Of a stretch of DNA of 64,000 nucleotides, positions 8,949-17,178 are shown one piece after another. The position numbers and the translations under genes are program-made. The notes under the pieces are model-generated. The model was not told where the DNA came from, did no database searches, and saw only the letters and a program-made list of their open reading frames with translations. The stretch is from Verrucomicrobiota bacterium (GTDB lineage Bacteria > Verrucomicrobiota > Verrucomicrobiia > Limisphaerales > UBA9464), in NCBI GenBank assembly GCA_017309115.1, contig JAFLEF010000016.1, positions 62,001 through 126,000 of the forward strand, read 5' to 3'. Within the stretch, counting starts at the first letter, position 1, and each line of letters begins with the position of its first letter.

Positions 8949-9566
8949 TTAACCCACCATTTCCCCCAGTCGTTCCAGTTCCCGCCGGGCACTTTGCCGG
9001 GTTCGGCAGATAATGGTGTCGACGGTTCCCCGACGCATTTTGAAGTGTTCGGCGACTTGGACCGGGGTCCAGCCATCAAACGTGATGAGGTGGTAAATTT
9101 GGTAATCCTTGGCCGAGACAATCTGCTTTAGCCGTCGCAGGAGCAGTTCGTGGAAGTCGCGATCGGTCACTTCACCCAATGGATCATCCGATCCGGGTGC
9201 TGCCACCCGTTCCGCGGTGGAGGTCCGCTCCTCCATGCCCTCCCGGTGCATTGGACTGGTCACCAGTCGCCGCTTCCGTTGCGCGTCAATCGCACACCAG
9301 GTCGTCAGTTGACCCAGCCAGCGCCGAAACGCTCCTGGGCGCCCCCCCGTTTCGAACACGCCGATGTTCCGGGCAACCCGGGAGAAGACTTCCTGCCCCA
9401 CTTCTTCCGCCTCGGATTCGGTGAGGCCATGCTGACGGCCAATGCTCAGCACCAACCGGCGATAGCGGTCGAAAAACTGACGCCAACCCTCGTCGTCTTC
9501 GAGGTCTTTGACGCGATTGATCAGTGTGCAGCTGGTGCGACGGCTGGAGTTAGTGGCGGTACCCAT
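8949..9566 (-). CDS. ECF-type sigma-70 family RNA polymerase sigma factor
   Basis: A 205-residue protein with region 2 at about 28-95 (FFDRYRRLVLSIGRQHG, EAEEVGQEVFSRVARN, FRRWLGQLTTWCAID) and region 4 near the C-terminus (GWTPVQVAEHFKMRRGTVDTI, a helix-turn-helix). It recruits core RNA polymerase to dedicated promoters. There is no anti-sigma factor next to it; instead the membrane Ser/Thr kinase with WD40 repeats follows in the same direction. ECF sigma factors paired with a Ser/Thr kinase are known in other phyla (EcfP/PknT in Vibrio), where phosphorylation of the sigma factor switches it on; that this holds here is inference. The ATG at 9566 has no obvious ribosome binding site. Confidence 0.9.
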   Translation of the reverse strand: MGTATNSSRRTSCTLINRVKDLEDDEGWRQFFDRYRRLVLSIGRQHGLTESEAEEVGQEVFSRVARNIGVFETGGRPGAFRRWLGQLTTWCAIDAQRKRRLVTSPMHREGMEERTSTAERVAAPGSDDPLGEVTDRDFHELLLRRLKQIVSAKDYQIYHLITFDGWTPVQVAEHFKMRRGTVDTIICRTRQSARRELERLGEMVG

Positions 9567-9718
9567 GGCTCGGAGAGAACGAATTCGGTGGGACTTTTCT
9601 TGCGAAGGTTCTCGCCCGGGAAGGCAGTTCGCTCAAGTTGATTATTGGTCGACGCGAGCGGAGGGAGGCATCGACCGAGGTCGGTGAACGGCGAGTTTTG
9701 ATCAGCCCGACGCGAAAC

Positions 9719-9733
9719 GCGTGAATTTCACGC
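9719..9733. promoter_or_regulatory. Short perfect palindrome, possible operator
   Basis: GCGTGAA-T-TTCACGC is a perfect 7+1+7 dyad in the 341-base gap between the divergent ECF sigma gene and the pseudopilin gene, about 150 bases from the sigma start and 110 bases before the pilin promoter. Its size and symmetry would suit a dimeric regulator. It occurs once in what I checked, so it may be chance. Confidence 0.3.
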
Positions 9734-9843
9734 ACCCGGGGTCTAAACGGGGAGTGCGAAATCACCCCAGAAAGCGCAGAAAACCCAATATTTTCAGGGT
9801 CGAGATGCGCTGGCACTGCTGCTGCTCTCGGAGGAGAAAGGCG

Positions 9844-9873
9844 TTGACACAAAAAGTGAGCGATCACTACTGT
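9844..9873 (+). promoter_or_regulatory. Candidate sigma-70-type promoter of the pseudopilin gene
   Basis: A perfect -35 TTGACA (9844-9849) is followed 18 bases later by TACTGT (9868-9873), which matches the -10 consensus at three of six positions including the two most conserved ends. The pseudopilin ATG begins 34 bases downstream, leaving a short leader. The gene also ends in its own strong terminator, so it is probably a single-gene, well-expressed unit. Confidence 0.5.
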
Positions 9874-9907
9874 CCGCGCCACATCACTCCGTTACACAAC
9901 CAAAGTT

Positions 9908-10738
9908 ATGAATCGTCTCCGTCAGCAAAAGGTCAGCGCGTTCACGCTGATCGAGCTCCTCGTGGTGATCGCCATCATCGCGATTCTCGCCGGCATGCTT
10001 CTGCCCGCTCTGGCCAAAGCCAAAGCCAAGGCCAACCGCATCGCCTGTGTGAACAACCTCAAGAACGTGGGCCTAGCCTGCCGTATCTTTGCCACCGACA
10101 ACAACGGACGCTTCCCTTGGGATGTTCCGGTCGCTGAAGGCGGCGCTGCCGACTACGTTGCGGCCTCCGGTGGTACTAACTTCCCGGGTGGACCCAATGG
10201 CCAAGTCAACATTCAAGCGAACCCCGCTTGGGCCATCTTTGCGGTTCTCTCCAATGAGCTGAGCACTCCGAAGATCATCCTCTGTCCTTCTGACTCCAAG
10301 AAAAAGCCCGCCTCCACTTGGCGCGCCATGTTGGCCTCCAACGGCACTGCGGTGACCGACCCGAACAAGAGCGTCAGCTACTATGTGGGTCTGACCGCGA
10401 GCGAAGAACAGCCGCAGTCGATCCTCAGCGGCGACCGCAACCTCACCAACGGCGTGGTTGGCAGCAATCCGCTTGTGTTTAACGGTGACACCGGCACCAG
10501 CACTCGTCAGATCCGGGTTGTCATCTTGGCCCCTGCCGGCTCTCCGATCCGGACGGTGAACAACAACGCCGGCTTCACCGGCAGCATCCACCAAAACGCT
10601 GGTAACTTCCTGCTGGGTGACGGTTCCGTTCAACAGGTCACCTCCGGCCGCGCTCGGGAACAGATCCGGGACGCTGGCGTGGCCACTGATTCCACCCAGG
10701 AATTCATCTTCCCCTGGGACTCCGAATCCACCAAGTAA
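9908..10738 (+). CDS. Prepilin-type pseudopilin with H-X9-DG motif
   Basis: 276 residues. The N-terminus has the type IV prepilin signal: a short basic leader, then [15 protein letters not shown], in which a prepilin peptidase would cut before F12 and E16 is the conserved glutamate; the hydrophobic helix anchors the protein and drives assembly. Near the C-terminus, [12 protein letters not shown] fits the 'H-X9-DG' processing-associated motif common in Planctomycetes and Verrucomicrobia, where such proteins occur in many copies. The role is unknown; most are thought to be surface or pseudopilus-like proteins rather than true pili. No pilus or type II secretion gene is nearby. It is flanked by its own promoter and terminator. 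Confidence 0.9.
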   Translation: MNRLRQQKVSAFTLIELLVVIAIIAILAGMLLPALAKAKAKANRIACVNNLKNVGLACRIFATDNNGRFPWDVPVAEGGAADYVAASGGTNFPGGPNGQVNIQANPAWAIFAVLSNELSTPKIILCPSDSKKKPASTWRAMLASNGTAVTDPNKSVSYYVGLTASEEQPQSILSGDRNLTNGVVGSNPLVFNGDTGTSTRQIRVVILAPAGSPIRTVNNNAGFTGSIHQNAGNFLLGDGSVQQVTSGRAREQIRDAGVATDSTQEFIFPWDSESTK

Positions 10739-10757
10739 GGATTCGTCAGACCTTTCC

Positions 10758-10786
10758 AAGGCGCCCCCTCCGGGGCGCCTTTTTTT
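10758..10786 (+). terminator. Rho-independent terminator after the pseudopilin gene
   Basis: A ten-base-pair stem (10758-10767 with 10772-10781, AAGGCGCCCC and its complement), a four-base loop and a run of seven T (10780-10786) lie 20 bases after the pseudopilin stop. It separates that gene from terC. Confidence 0.9.
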
Positions 10787-10847
10787 GTTTTCCCTGTTCT
10801 TCCCGGATGAACTGGCGTCCGACGACGTGGTTCAGCCATTCTCGCGC

Positions 10848-11588
10848 ATGGATTTTACCAATCCTGATCTTTGGATCAGTTTGCTCACGTTGACCCTGCT
10901 CGAGATCGTTCTCGGCATCGACAACCTCATTTTCATTTCCATTCTGAGCGGTAAACTACCCCTCGATCAGCAAGCCAAAGCCAGAAAAGTCGGCCTCAGC
11001 CTCGCCCTTATCACCCGAATCCTCCTGTTGCTATCCTTGTCCTGGGTGATGAAGCTGGATAAGCCATTTTGGCAATCAGAACTCGGCAGTTACACCCTCT
11101 CACTCTCCGGTAAAGACCTGATTCTCCTGCTCGGTGGCCTCTTCCTGATCGGTAAGAGTACGTACGAAATCCACGAAAAGCTCGAAGGGGTCGACGGGGA
11201 GAAAAGCACCAAGCTTGCTCCCACCTTCACGTCGGTAGTTACTCAGATTCTCCTGCTTGATATCGTCTTCTCCTTGGATTCCGTCATTACCGCGGTCGGC
11301 ATGGCCAACCAAGTCATCGTGATGGTCGCCGCGGTCGTCCTTGCGATGGTGGTGATGCTCCTGTTCGTCAACCAGATCTCCTCCTTCGTTGACCGTCATC
11401 CCACCATCAAAATGTTGGCCCTCTCGTTCCTGATCCTGATCGGCACGATGCTGGTCGCCGAAGGGTTCCATCAGCACATCAACAAAGGCTACATCTACTT
11501 CGCCATGGCGTTCTCGGTCATGGTGGAACTTTTGAACATGCGCCTGCGCAAGGCCCAGAAGGTCGAACTCCACCAACCCTACCGATGA
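10848..11588 (+). CDS. TerC family integral membrane protein
   Basis: 246 residues with about seven transmembrane segments. The family signature is clear: LEIVLGIDNLIFISIL in the first helix and LLDIVFSLDSVITAVGM in the middle, the paired acidic motifs (E/D-hydrophobic-D) thought to bind metal ions. C-terminal WVMKL, FLILIGTMLVAEGFH and YIYFAMAFSVMVELLN also fit YjbE/TerC members. Related proteins export manganese or work beside secreted metalloenzymes; tellurite resistance itself is not implied. A longer reading frame starts in the preceding gene at 10617, but crosses the terminator, so ATG 10848 is the likely start. The stop overlaps the next gene's ATG by four bases (ATGA), which indicates translational coupling. 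Confidence 0.9.
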   Translation: MDFTNPDLWISLLTLTLLEIVLGIDNLIFISILSGKLPLDQQAKARKVGLSLALITRILLLLSLSWVMKLDKPFWQSELGSYTLSLSGKDLILLLGGLFLIGKSTYEIHEKLEGVDGEKSTKLAPTFTSVVTQILLLDIVFSLDSVITAVGMANQVIVMVAAVVLAMVVMLLFVNQISSFVDRHPTIKMLALSFLILIGTMLVAEGFHQHINKGYIYFAMAFSVMVELLNMRLRKAQKVELHQPYR

Positions 11589-12739
11589 CCCCCGCGGAAC
11601 TGCAATCCAACGAAGAATTACGGCGGCACGAGTTCCCCGTGGTCGGCGAGAAGATTTTTCTCGCTCACGCCGCAGTTTGTCCCCTGCCCCGCCGAATTGC
11701 CGAAGCGGTTTCCAACCGAGCCCGGGTGGGGATGCTGGATGATCAGGAAGCGGCGCTCCCAGCGGGCTATTTCAGTGACACCCGACGCCTCATTGCCGAT
11801 GCCCTGAAAGCGCAACCCAACGAGATCGCCTTGGTCGGGCCAACTTCCCTGGCCCTCAGCTACATCGCCGGAGGACTTCCATGGCGCAAAGGGCAGAACG
11901 TCGTCATCTACCACGATGACTATCCCTCCAATGTTTACCCTTGGATGGCTTTGTCGGATCGCGGGGTCCAGGTGCGAATGCTCAATGTCCGCGAACTGGG
12001 GAGAATTCGTCCGTTTGAGGTCCAGGGCCAGGTCGACGAAGATACGCGGCTCGTCGCTCTGGCGAGTTGTCACTTCATCAGCGGTTGGCGACTAGAGTTG
12101 GAGGCCTTGGGCAAATGGCTGCGTTCTCGCGGCATTTGGTTTTGTGTGGACGGAATTCAGACCTTGGGCGCCTTTCCAACGTCCGTGGAGTGGGTGGACT
12201 TTCTCGCGGCCGACAGCCACAAATGGCTGCTGGGCCCGTGCGGAGCCGGGGTCATGTATGTCCGTCAGGCGCTGCAGGATAAGCTCAAGCCCCTGGTGTA
12301 CGGTTGGAACAACGTCCGGTGCCCCGACTTCGTCACCCAGGAGGATCTGGTCCTGCGCACCGATGCCCGCCGGTATGAAGTGGGCAGTCACAGCTTGTTA
12401 GGGCTGGCGGGATTGCGGGCCGCTTTCGCGCTTCTGGAAGAGGTCGGCGTCGACGCCATCGCCGCGGATCTGGTGGCCAAACGCCAGTTCCTCTCCCAGG
12501 CGTTGACCGCCCAGGGATGCGAAGTTCTGTTTCCGGAACTTCCCCCAGCCAATACCGGCGGCATTGTGACCTTCGCGCATCCCGAACACAACACGACCGC
12601 CCTCCACACCCGGCTTACCGCCGCCGGAGTGGTTACATCGCTCCGAACCACACGGGATGGTCGGCAGTGGATTCGGCTAAGCCCGCACTACTACAACACC
12701 CAAGCCGAATTGGAACGAGTGTTGGAGTTGATTCCCTAA
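11585..12739 (+). CDS. Class V aminotransferase (cysteine desulfurase / epimerase-like), PLP enzyme
   Basis: 384 residues of fold-type I PLP enzyme, class V. The Schiff-base lysine is in ADSHKWLLGPCGAGVM, preceded by the PLP-binding Asp in WFCVDGIQTLGAFP and the SCHFISGWR segment. The C-terminal small domain ends with GVVTSLRTTRDGRQWIRLSPHYYNT, typical of the SufS/isopenicillin-epimerase-like group. A clear mobile catalytic cysteine like that of cysteine desulfurases is not evident, so the exact reaction (desulfurase, kynureninase-like or epimerase) is open. It is coupled to terC by a four-base overlap. Confidence 0.85.
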   Translation: MTPAELQSNEELRRHEFPVVGEKIFLAHAAVCPLPRRIAEAVSNRARVGMLDDQEAALPAGYFSDTRRLIADALKAQPNEIALVGPTSLALSYIAGGLPWRKGQNVVIYHDDYPSNVYPWMALSDRGVQVRMLNVRELGRIRPFEVQGQVDEDTRLVALASCHFISGWRLELEALGKWLRSRGIWFCVDGIQTLGAFPTSVEWVDFLAADSHKWLLGPCGAGVMYVRQALQDKLKPLVYGWNNVRCPDFVTQEDLVLRTDARRYEVGSHSLLGLAGLRAAFALLEEVGVDAIAADLVAKRQFLSQALTAQGCEVLFPELPPANTGGIVTFAHPEHNTTALHTRLTAAGVVTSLRTTRDGRQWIRLSPHYYNTQAELERVLELIP

Positions 12740-12870
12740 TCCTTACCATTTCACCCATCCATGCGGACCTTGGCCTTGTTCGCCGGGCGCCCGATCCGTT
12801 ACTCTATCGTTACCTGCGCGGGACTTCCCTCCGGACTTCCGCCTAAGCGTTTGTCATCGTCTTTCCAGCC

Positions 12871-13674
12871 ATGTCGACAGCTACTGCCACTGCTTCAGCT
12901 TCGTCTCCGTCTGTTCCCGACCTTCGCCATCGCCATCACACCCTCCGCAAGGACCGGACGTTCCTCCAGAACCTGGGTCTGAAGTTTCAGCAATGGTTGG
13001 AGTCCCGCGTGGCCGCCGCCTCTCCCTTGGGTGATCCGCACATTTACGACACCCGGCAGTTCCCTTGGGCGGCCGAAATTGAGAAAGACTGGAAGCAAGT
13101 CCGGGAAGAACTGGATGCGGTAATGGTCTTCCGGGATCAAATGCCCAGCTTCCAGGACATTTTGAAGGAAGTCGGCATGATCCAATCGGACAACAACTGG
13201 AAGACCTACTTCCTCGCGGGCATCGGCATGGATTGCACTGAAAACGCGAAGCGTTGTCCGGCCACGATGCGGTTGTTGGGAAAGATTCCGGGCATGACCA
13301 CGGCGTTTTTCAGCATCCTGTCGCCCGGCAAACACATTCCCGCCCACCGTGGAGCCTGGAATGGAATCCTTCGCCTTCACCTGGGGCTAATGGTCCCTGA
13401 ACCGCGCAATCAGGTGAAGATTCGCGTGGGCAACGACTACTACTCGTGGCGCGAGGGTGAAGCCTTCATTTTTGACGACACCTTCAACCACGAAGTTTGG
13501 AACGATACCAACGGCTATCGGGTGGTGCTCTTCGTCGACTTTGCCCGGCCTTTGAACCAACCCTGGCGCGGCATCAATGAACGCGTGCTCAAGTGGGGGG
13601 CCCTCGCTCCCTTCCTCCGGGAAGCCGGCGAGAAGCAGAAGAAATGGCAGGATCTGCTCTGGAAGAAAACGTGA
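12871..13674 (+). CDS. Aspartyl/asparaginyl beta-hydroxylase family dioxygenase
   Basis: 267 residues of the Asp_Arg_Hydrox family (double-stranded beta-helix, Fe(II)/2-oxoglutarate). Visible hallmarks are IPAHRGAWNGILRLHLGL (first iron-binding His, plus the conserved R), GEAFIFDDTFNHEVWN (second His) and GYRVVLFVDFARPL. The family hydroxylates protein side chains or, in bacteria such as LpxO-like members, lipid A acyl chains; the substrate here is not known. The N-terminal ~40 residues are low-complexity (Thr/Ala/Ser-rich) and then basic. It lies in an isolated position with 131 bases before it. Confidence 0.85.
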   Translation: MSTATATASASSPSVPDLRHRHHTLRKDRTFLQNLGLKFQQWLESRVAAASPLGDPHIYDTRQFPWAAEIEKDWKQVREELDAVMVFRDQMPSFQDILKEVGMIQSDNNWKTYFLAGIGMDCTENAKRCPATMRLLGKIPGMTTAFFSILSPGKHIPAHRGAWNGILRLHLGLMVPEPRNQVKIRVGNDYYSWREGEAFIFDDTFNHEVWNDTNGYRVVLFVDFARPLNQPWRGINERVLKWGALAPFLREAGEKQKKWQDLLWKKT

Positions 13675-13799
13675 CCTGCCCAAGGGATCGGTGACACCGT
13701 CGGGCACGGAAGCGCAGCCCGTTGCCCAACCCGGGCGGGCCCTGCACCGAGCGTCATCTCGTTGCAGCTTCGCGGCTCCAATTTAGTTTCGGTGAGGAC

Positions 13800-14987
13800 A
13801 TGAGAAACCGATACGCGGTCACCGCACATTTTGCTGGGGAATGGGACGAAGCCCGCGTGAAACGCTGGGCGGAGACCACACGGGCGCGTCTCGATGCGCC
13901 CGCCGTCTCGCTGGGCATCGTGTTCATGACGCCCCAGTTTTTCGAAGTCGCGTCGGACGTACTCGAAGTGCTTCGGCTCCACGCTCGGATTCCCCTCCTG
14001 GTCGGTTGCTCCAGCCAATCCCTCATCGCCAACGGTGAGGAACTCGAGGACCAAGCCGGACTTGTTCTGCAACTGTTGCATCTCCCGGGCGCCACCCTTC
14101 AGGCACTCCACTTTGATCAGGAGTCCATCGAATCCCTCGCCGGACCCGCCGCGTGGCATGATCGAACCCAGGTACTCCCGCCGGACTGCAAAGGCTGGTT
14201 CATTTTTGCCGATCCGTTTCATCTGGATGGCGAATCTTGGCTTCGGGAATGGAATGCCGCCTACCCCGGCATTCCGAGTATCGGTGGTCTCGCCAGCGGG
14301 GTCTTCGAAGATCAACGCACGCAACTGTATCTCAACGGGCAGGTCCACGAAGAAGGGGTGGTCGCCATTAGTGTGGGCGGGGCGGTTCGTCTGGAATGTG
14401 TCATTTCCCAGGGCTGCACCCCGATCGGCGCGCCTTGGACGGTGACGAAAGCCGAGCGCAATCTGATCTTTTCCATCGCCAATCGTCCGGCGTACAGCGT
14501 TCTAGTCGATACCGTGAATGCCCTACCCAAAGAGGAACAATCCCGGGCGCAGGGCAACCTCTTCGTCGGCTTCGCCAGCAGCGAGTACCGGGAGGAATTT
14601 CAACGCGGCGACTTTCTCGTGCGAAATCTCCTGGGCGCCAACCCGCAAAACGGAGTTCTGGCCGTCGGCGCCCTGCCGCGAACCGGACAAACCATCCAGT
14701 TCCATCGTCGCGATGCCCAGTCCGCCTCGGAGGATTTGGCGGCCTGCCTGACACAAGCCCGGCTGCGGCTGCGAGGTGAAGTGCTGCTCGGGGGAGTCCT
14801 GGGCGTTTGCAATGGCCGAGGCATCCATCTGTTCGGCAAACCCCATCACGACGCCGGCTTGATCCAGGAACAACTGGGGCCTTTGCCGCTGGCGGGATTC
14901 TTCTGCAATGGCGAATTGGGACCCGTAGGCGGCCGGAATTTCCTTCACGGCTACACCGCTTCCCTCGGACTTCTCGTCAAGGCGTGA
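13800..14987 (+). CDS. FIST N/C domain signal-transduction protein
   Basis: About 395 residues. The N-terminal half matches the FIST_N domain (PLLVGCSSQSLIANGEE, IPSIGGLASG) and the C-terminal half FIST_C (LLGGVLGVCNGRGIHLFGKPHHDA, PLAGFFCNGELGPVGG). FIST is a predicted small-ligand (amino acid) sensory module often joined or linked to kinases or methyl-accepting proteins; here it stands alone. ATG 13800 is preceded by GGTGAGG at a good distance, so it is preferred to the upstream in-frame start at 13722. trmB begins inside the last codons (GTGA overlap), then a secreted protein follows, suggesting a three-gene operon. Confidence 0.85.
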   Translation: MRNRYAVTAHFAGEWDEARVKRWAETTRARLDAPAVSLGIVFMTPQFFEVASDVLEVLRLHARIPLLVGCSSQSLIANGEELEDQAGLVLQLLHLPGATLQALHFDQESIESLAGPAAWHDRTQVLPPDCKGWFIFADPFHLDGESWLREWNAAYPGIPSIGGLASGVFEDQRTQLYLNGQVHEEGVVAISVGGAVRLECVISQGCTPIGAPWTVTKAERNLIFSIANRPAYSVLVDTVNALPKEEQSRAQGNLFVGFASSEYREEFQRGDFLVRNLLGANPQNGVLAVGALPRTGQTIQFHRRDAQSASEDLAACLTQARLRLRGEVLLGGVLGVCNGRGIHLFGKPHHDAGLIQEQLGPLPLAGFFCNGELGPVGGRNFLHGYTASLGLLVKA

Positions 14988-15646
14988 ACACCGACGCCCC
15001 TCCGATCCGGTCCCTCGAACCCGAGGAACCCCACCGTCTTCGTCCCGATGTCATGGCCCGGCTCGACTTCGGGTCAATCTTCGGAGGATCGGATCCCGTC
15101 GAATTGGAACTAGGGTCCGGCGATGGCTCGTTCCTGGCCCAGTATGCCGCCCTCCACCCAGAACGCTCGTTCCTCGGAGTCGAACGACTACTCGGCCGCT
15201 TGCGCAAGCTTGGCCGCAAGGCAGACCGCGCGGGCCTCACCAATCTGCGCTCCCTGCGATTGGAGGCCTCCTATGTCTTGGAATGGATGATTCCCCCCCG
15301 ATCGCTCGCCGCACTGCACGTTTACTTTCCGGATCCCTGGCCCAAGCGCCGGCATTGGAAACGCCGATTGATCAACAGCGAATTCGTCCGCCACGCCGCC
15401 ACCGCGTTGAAGCCCGGAGGGGTAGTCTACCTGCGCACCGACAATGCCCCGTACTTCGAACAAATGGTCGAAGTCTTTGGAGCCAGCACTGCGTTTGCCG
15501 TCACGGAAACTCCCGCCGAACTTGCAGCCGTGGTGACTGACTTTGAGCGCGACTTTAATGCCTCAGGCATCCCCACACTTCGGGCGGCCTATCGGGTTCA
15601 AACTACCGTCGCGCTTGCCAACGACCCGCCGACATCGGCAAGTTGA
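14984..15646 (+). CDS. trmB: tRNA (guanine-N7-)-methyltransferase TrmB
   Basis: 220 residues. It makes m7G46 in the variable loop of many tRNAs using SAM. TrmB signatures are present: LELGSGDGSFLAQYA (motif I), FLGVERLLGRLRKLGRKADRAG, LHVYFPDPWPKRRHWKRRL (the typical PDPWPKxRHxKRR segment), then GGVVYLRTDNAPYF. The GTG start at 14984 overlaps the FIST stop by four bases. A longer in-frame extension to 14807 lies inside the FIST gene and is not needed. Confidence 0.93.
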   Translation: MNTDAPPIRSLEPEEPHRLRPDVMARLDFGSIFGGSDPVELELGSGDGSFLAQYAALHPERSFLGVERLLGRLRKLGRKADRAGLTNLRSLRLEASYVLEWMIPPRSLAALHVYFPDPWPKRRHWKRRLINSEFVRHAATALKPGGVVYLRTDNAPYFEQMVEVFGASTAFAVTETPAELAAVVTDFERDFNASGIPTLRAAYRVQTTVALANDPPTSAS

Positions 15647-15652
15647 ATCGCA

Positions 15653-17131
15653 ATGAACCTCCGCCGCATCTGGATCTGCTGGTGGCTTAGTTTCGTCTGC
15701 GGGGGCGGAATGGCTTGGGGCCAAAACGCGGTACCCGCGCTCACTGAGAAGCAGGACCGCGTCCTGCGGGGCCTCGCCCGGGATCGATTCGGAGGCCGCT
15801 GGGTGGATCTTACGCCCGCTCAGTTAGGAGAGCTCCGCAAACGCGCCGACGGCTATCTGGATCTCCAACGAAAATGGCATCTGCCCTGGGGCCAAGTGGC
15901 CAGTGTCCGTTTTGCCGACACCAATCGGAGCACGATCGCCTCCTACGAGGCTCTGGATTTGGGGGCTGCCCAAACGGGTTATCTGCTGGGCGCTCTCGCC
16001 ATCCGCTTCAATGTCCTTCGGGATGCGCGTTCTCAAACGGAGATCAGCAATGTGCTGAACGGAGTGGAACTCCTACTGCGGAGCGGCCCCAAGCCCGGCT
16101 ATCTGCCGTCGTTCGTCGGACCGGCGGATAATGCCGCCTACCAAGCTTTTTACTCAAAGTATGGCGGGCCGGATCCGCAGCGCCCTGGGTTCGGTCGCCT
16201 CGCCTTCCCGAGCAAAGACACCAACGGAACTCCGCTGGTCTGGCTCGTGGGCGGGGAACGCGACCAGTATTCCGCGCTCAATTTTGGACTTAGCCTGGTC
16301 CGCAAAGGCGCCCGCGACCCGGCGCTTCGCGAGCGGGCCGAGCGCGCCACCCTCAAGATTTTGGACCGCGTCATCGCGGATGGCTGGCGGCTCGACGATG
16401 GTCAGGGACGAACCACGTTCATCACGCAGGAACTCAAGACCGCGTTGCTGTTTGCCGGAGCGACGGTGGATTCCAAGAAGTTTTTGGACGCCTACAAGAC
16501 CAATGCGGTCGCGCTGTTGGAACAACCGGCGCCGTCCTTGATCCGGTTCGGCAACTACGCCGCAAACCTCGCGCATTTCGCGAATTTCTATCTGTTTTCA
16601 AGATCGGACCCGGATGATGGCCGCCGACTCCAGTTTCAACGGATCCTGACCCAGATGTGGCAGACGGGAGAGGTGGACCTCAATCCATTTTATGCTGCGT
16701 TCTATGAAGACGCCTTCCTCTTTGAGGAACCTCCCAACAGTTCCGGCGCACAAAGCATTCTCCAGGGGATTCTTTATTCGTTCCCCCCACCACCCCGGAG
16801 ATCATTGCCGCCAGTCCCTGACCCGACCATGGTCCGCCTCACCGCCAACGGAAGGGAATGGTCCCGCCATGCCCTCCTCTTGCCCGAACGGCCAGTCGCC
16901 CCGTTCCAGTGGATGCAATCGCCGCACCGTTTCGACGGTCCCATTGATCCTCTCTTGGAGCATCCTGGGGTCGACTACCTACTCCCGTTCTGGATGGGCC
17001 GGGATTCGGCAATCATTCAGCCTGAGGATGCCCTTCCCGCCAGTGCCCTGGGCCGGCGAAGGGGGGCTACCAACTCGGGAGTCACCAATCTGCCAACCGC
17101 TCCGATTGTGGCTCCCAAGTTGACTCCCTAA
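15653..17131 (+). CDS. Secreted protein of unknown function
   Basis: 492 residues, six bases after trmB and so probably co-transcribed. Residues 1-23 form a Sec signal peptide (MNLRRIW... GGGMAWGQ). The mature part is largely alpha-helical with ordered repeats (e.g. LLGALAIRFNVLRDA, LNGVELLLRSGPKPGYLPS, ATLKILDRVIADGWRLDDGQG, TQELKTALLFAGATVD), which suggests an alpha/alpha-toroid-like body such as those of some polysaccharide-active enzymes; that is inference. The last 60 residues are Pro-rich. I do not recognise a family, and no catalytic motif is obvious. Confidence 0.65.
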   Translation: MNLRRIWICWWLSFVCGGGMAWGQNAVPALTEKQDRVLRGLARDRFGGRWVDLTPAQLGELRKRADGYLDLQRKWHLPWGQVASVRFADTNRSTIASYEALDLGAAQTGYLLGALAIRFNVLRDARSQTEISNVLNGVELLLRSGPKPGYLPSFVGPADNAAYQAFYSKYGGPDPQRPGFGRLAFPSKDTNGTPLVWLVGGERDQYSALNFGLSLVRKGARDPALRERAERATLKILDRVIADGWRLDDGQGRTTFITQELKTALLFAGATVDSKKFLDAYKTNAVALLEQPAPSLIRFGNYAANLAHFANFYLFSRSDPDDGRRLQFQRILTQMWQTGEVDLNPFYAAFYEDAFLFEEPPNSSGAQSILQGILYSFPPPPRRSLPPVPDPTMVRLTANGREWSRHALLLPERPVAPFQWMQSPHRFDGPIDPLLEHPGVDYLLPFWMGRDSAIIQPEDALPASALGRRRGATNSGVTNLPTAPIVAPKLTP

Positions 17132-17178
17132 GGCGAACTGGTTTGCGGCTTCCCCCGGGATGGGGTCACGCCGCCATC

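Noticed and set aside
10617-10847. Upstream extension of the terC frame
   Set aside because: It lies in the pseudopilin gene and across its terminator; the family starts at ATG 10848.
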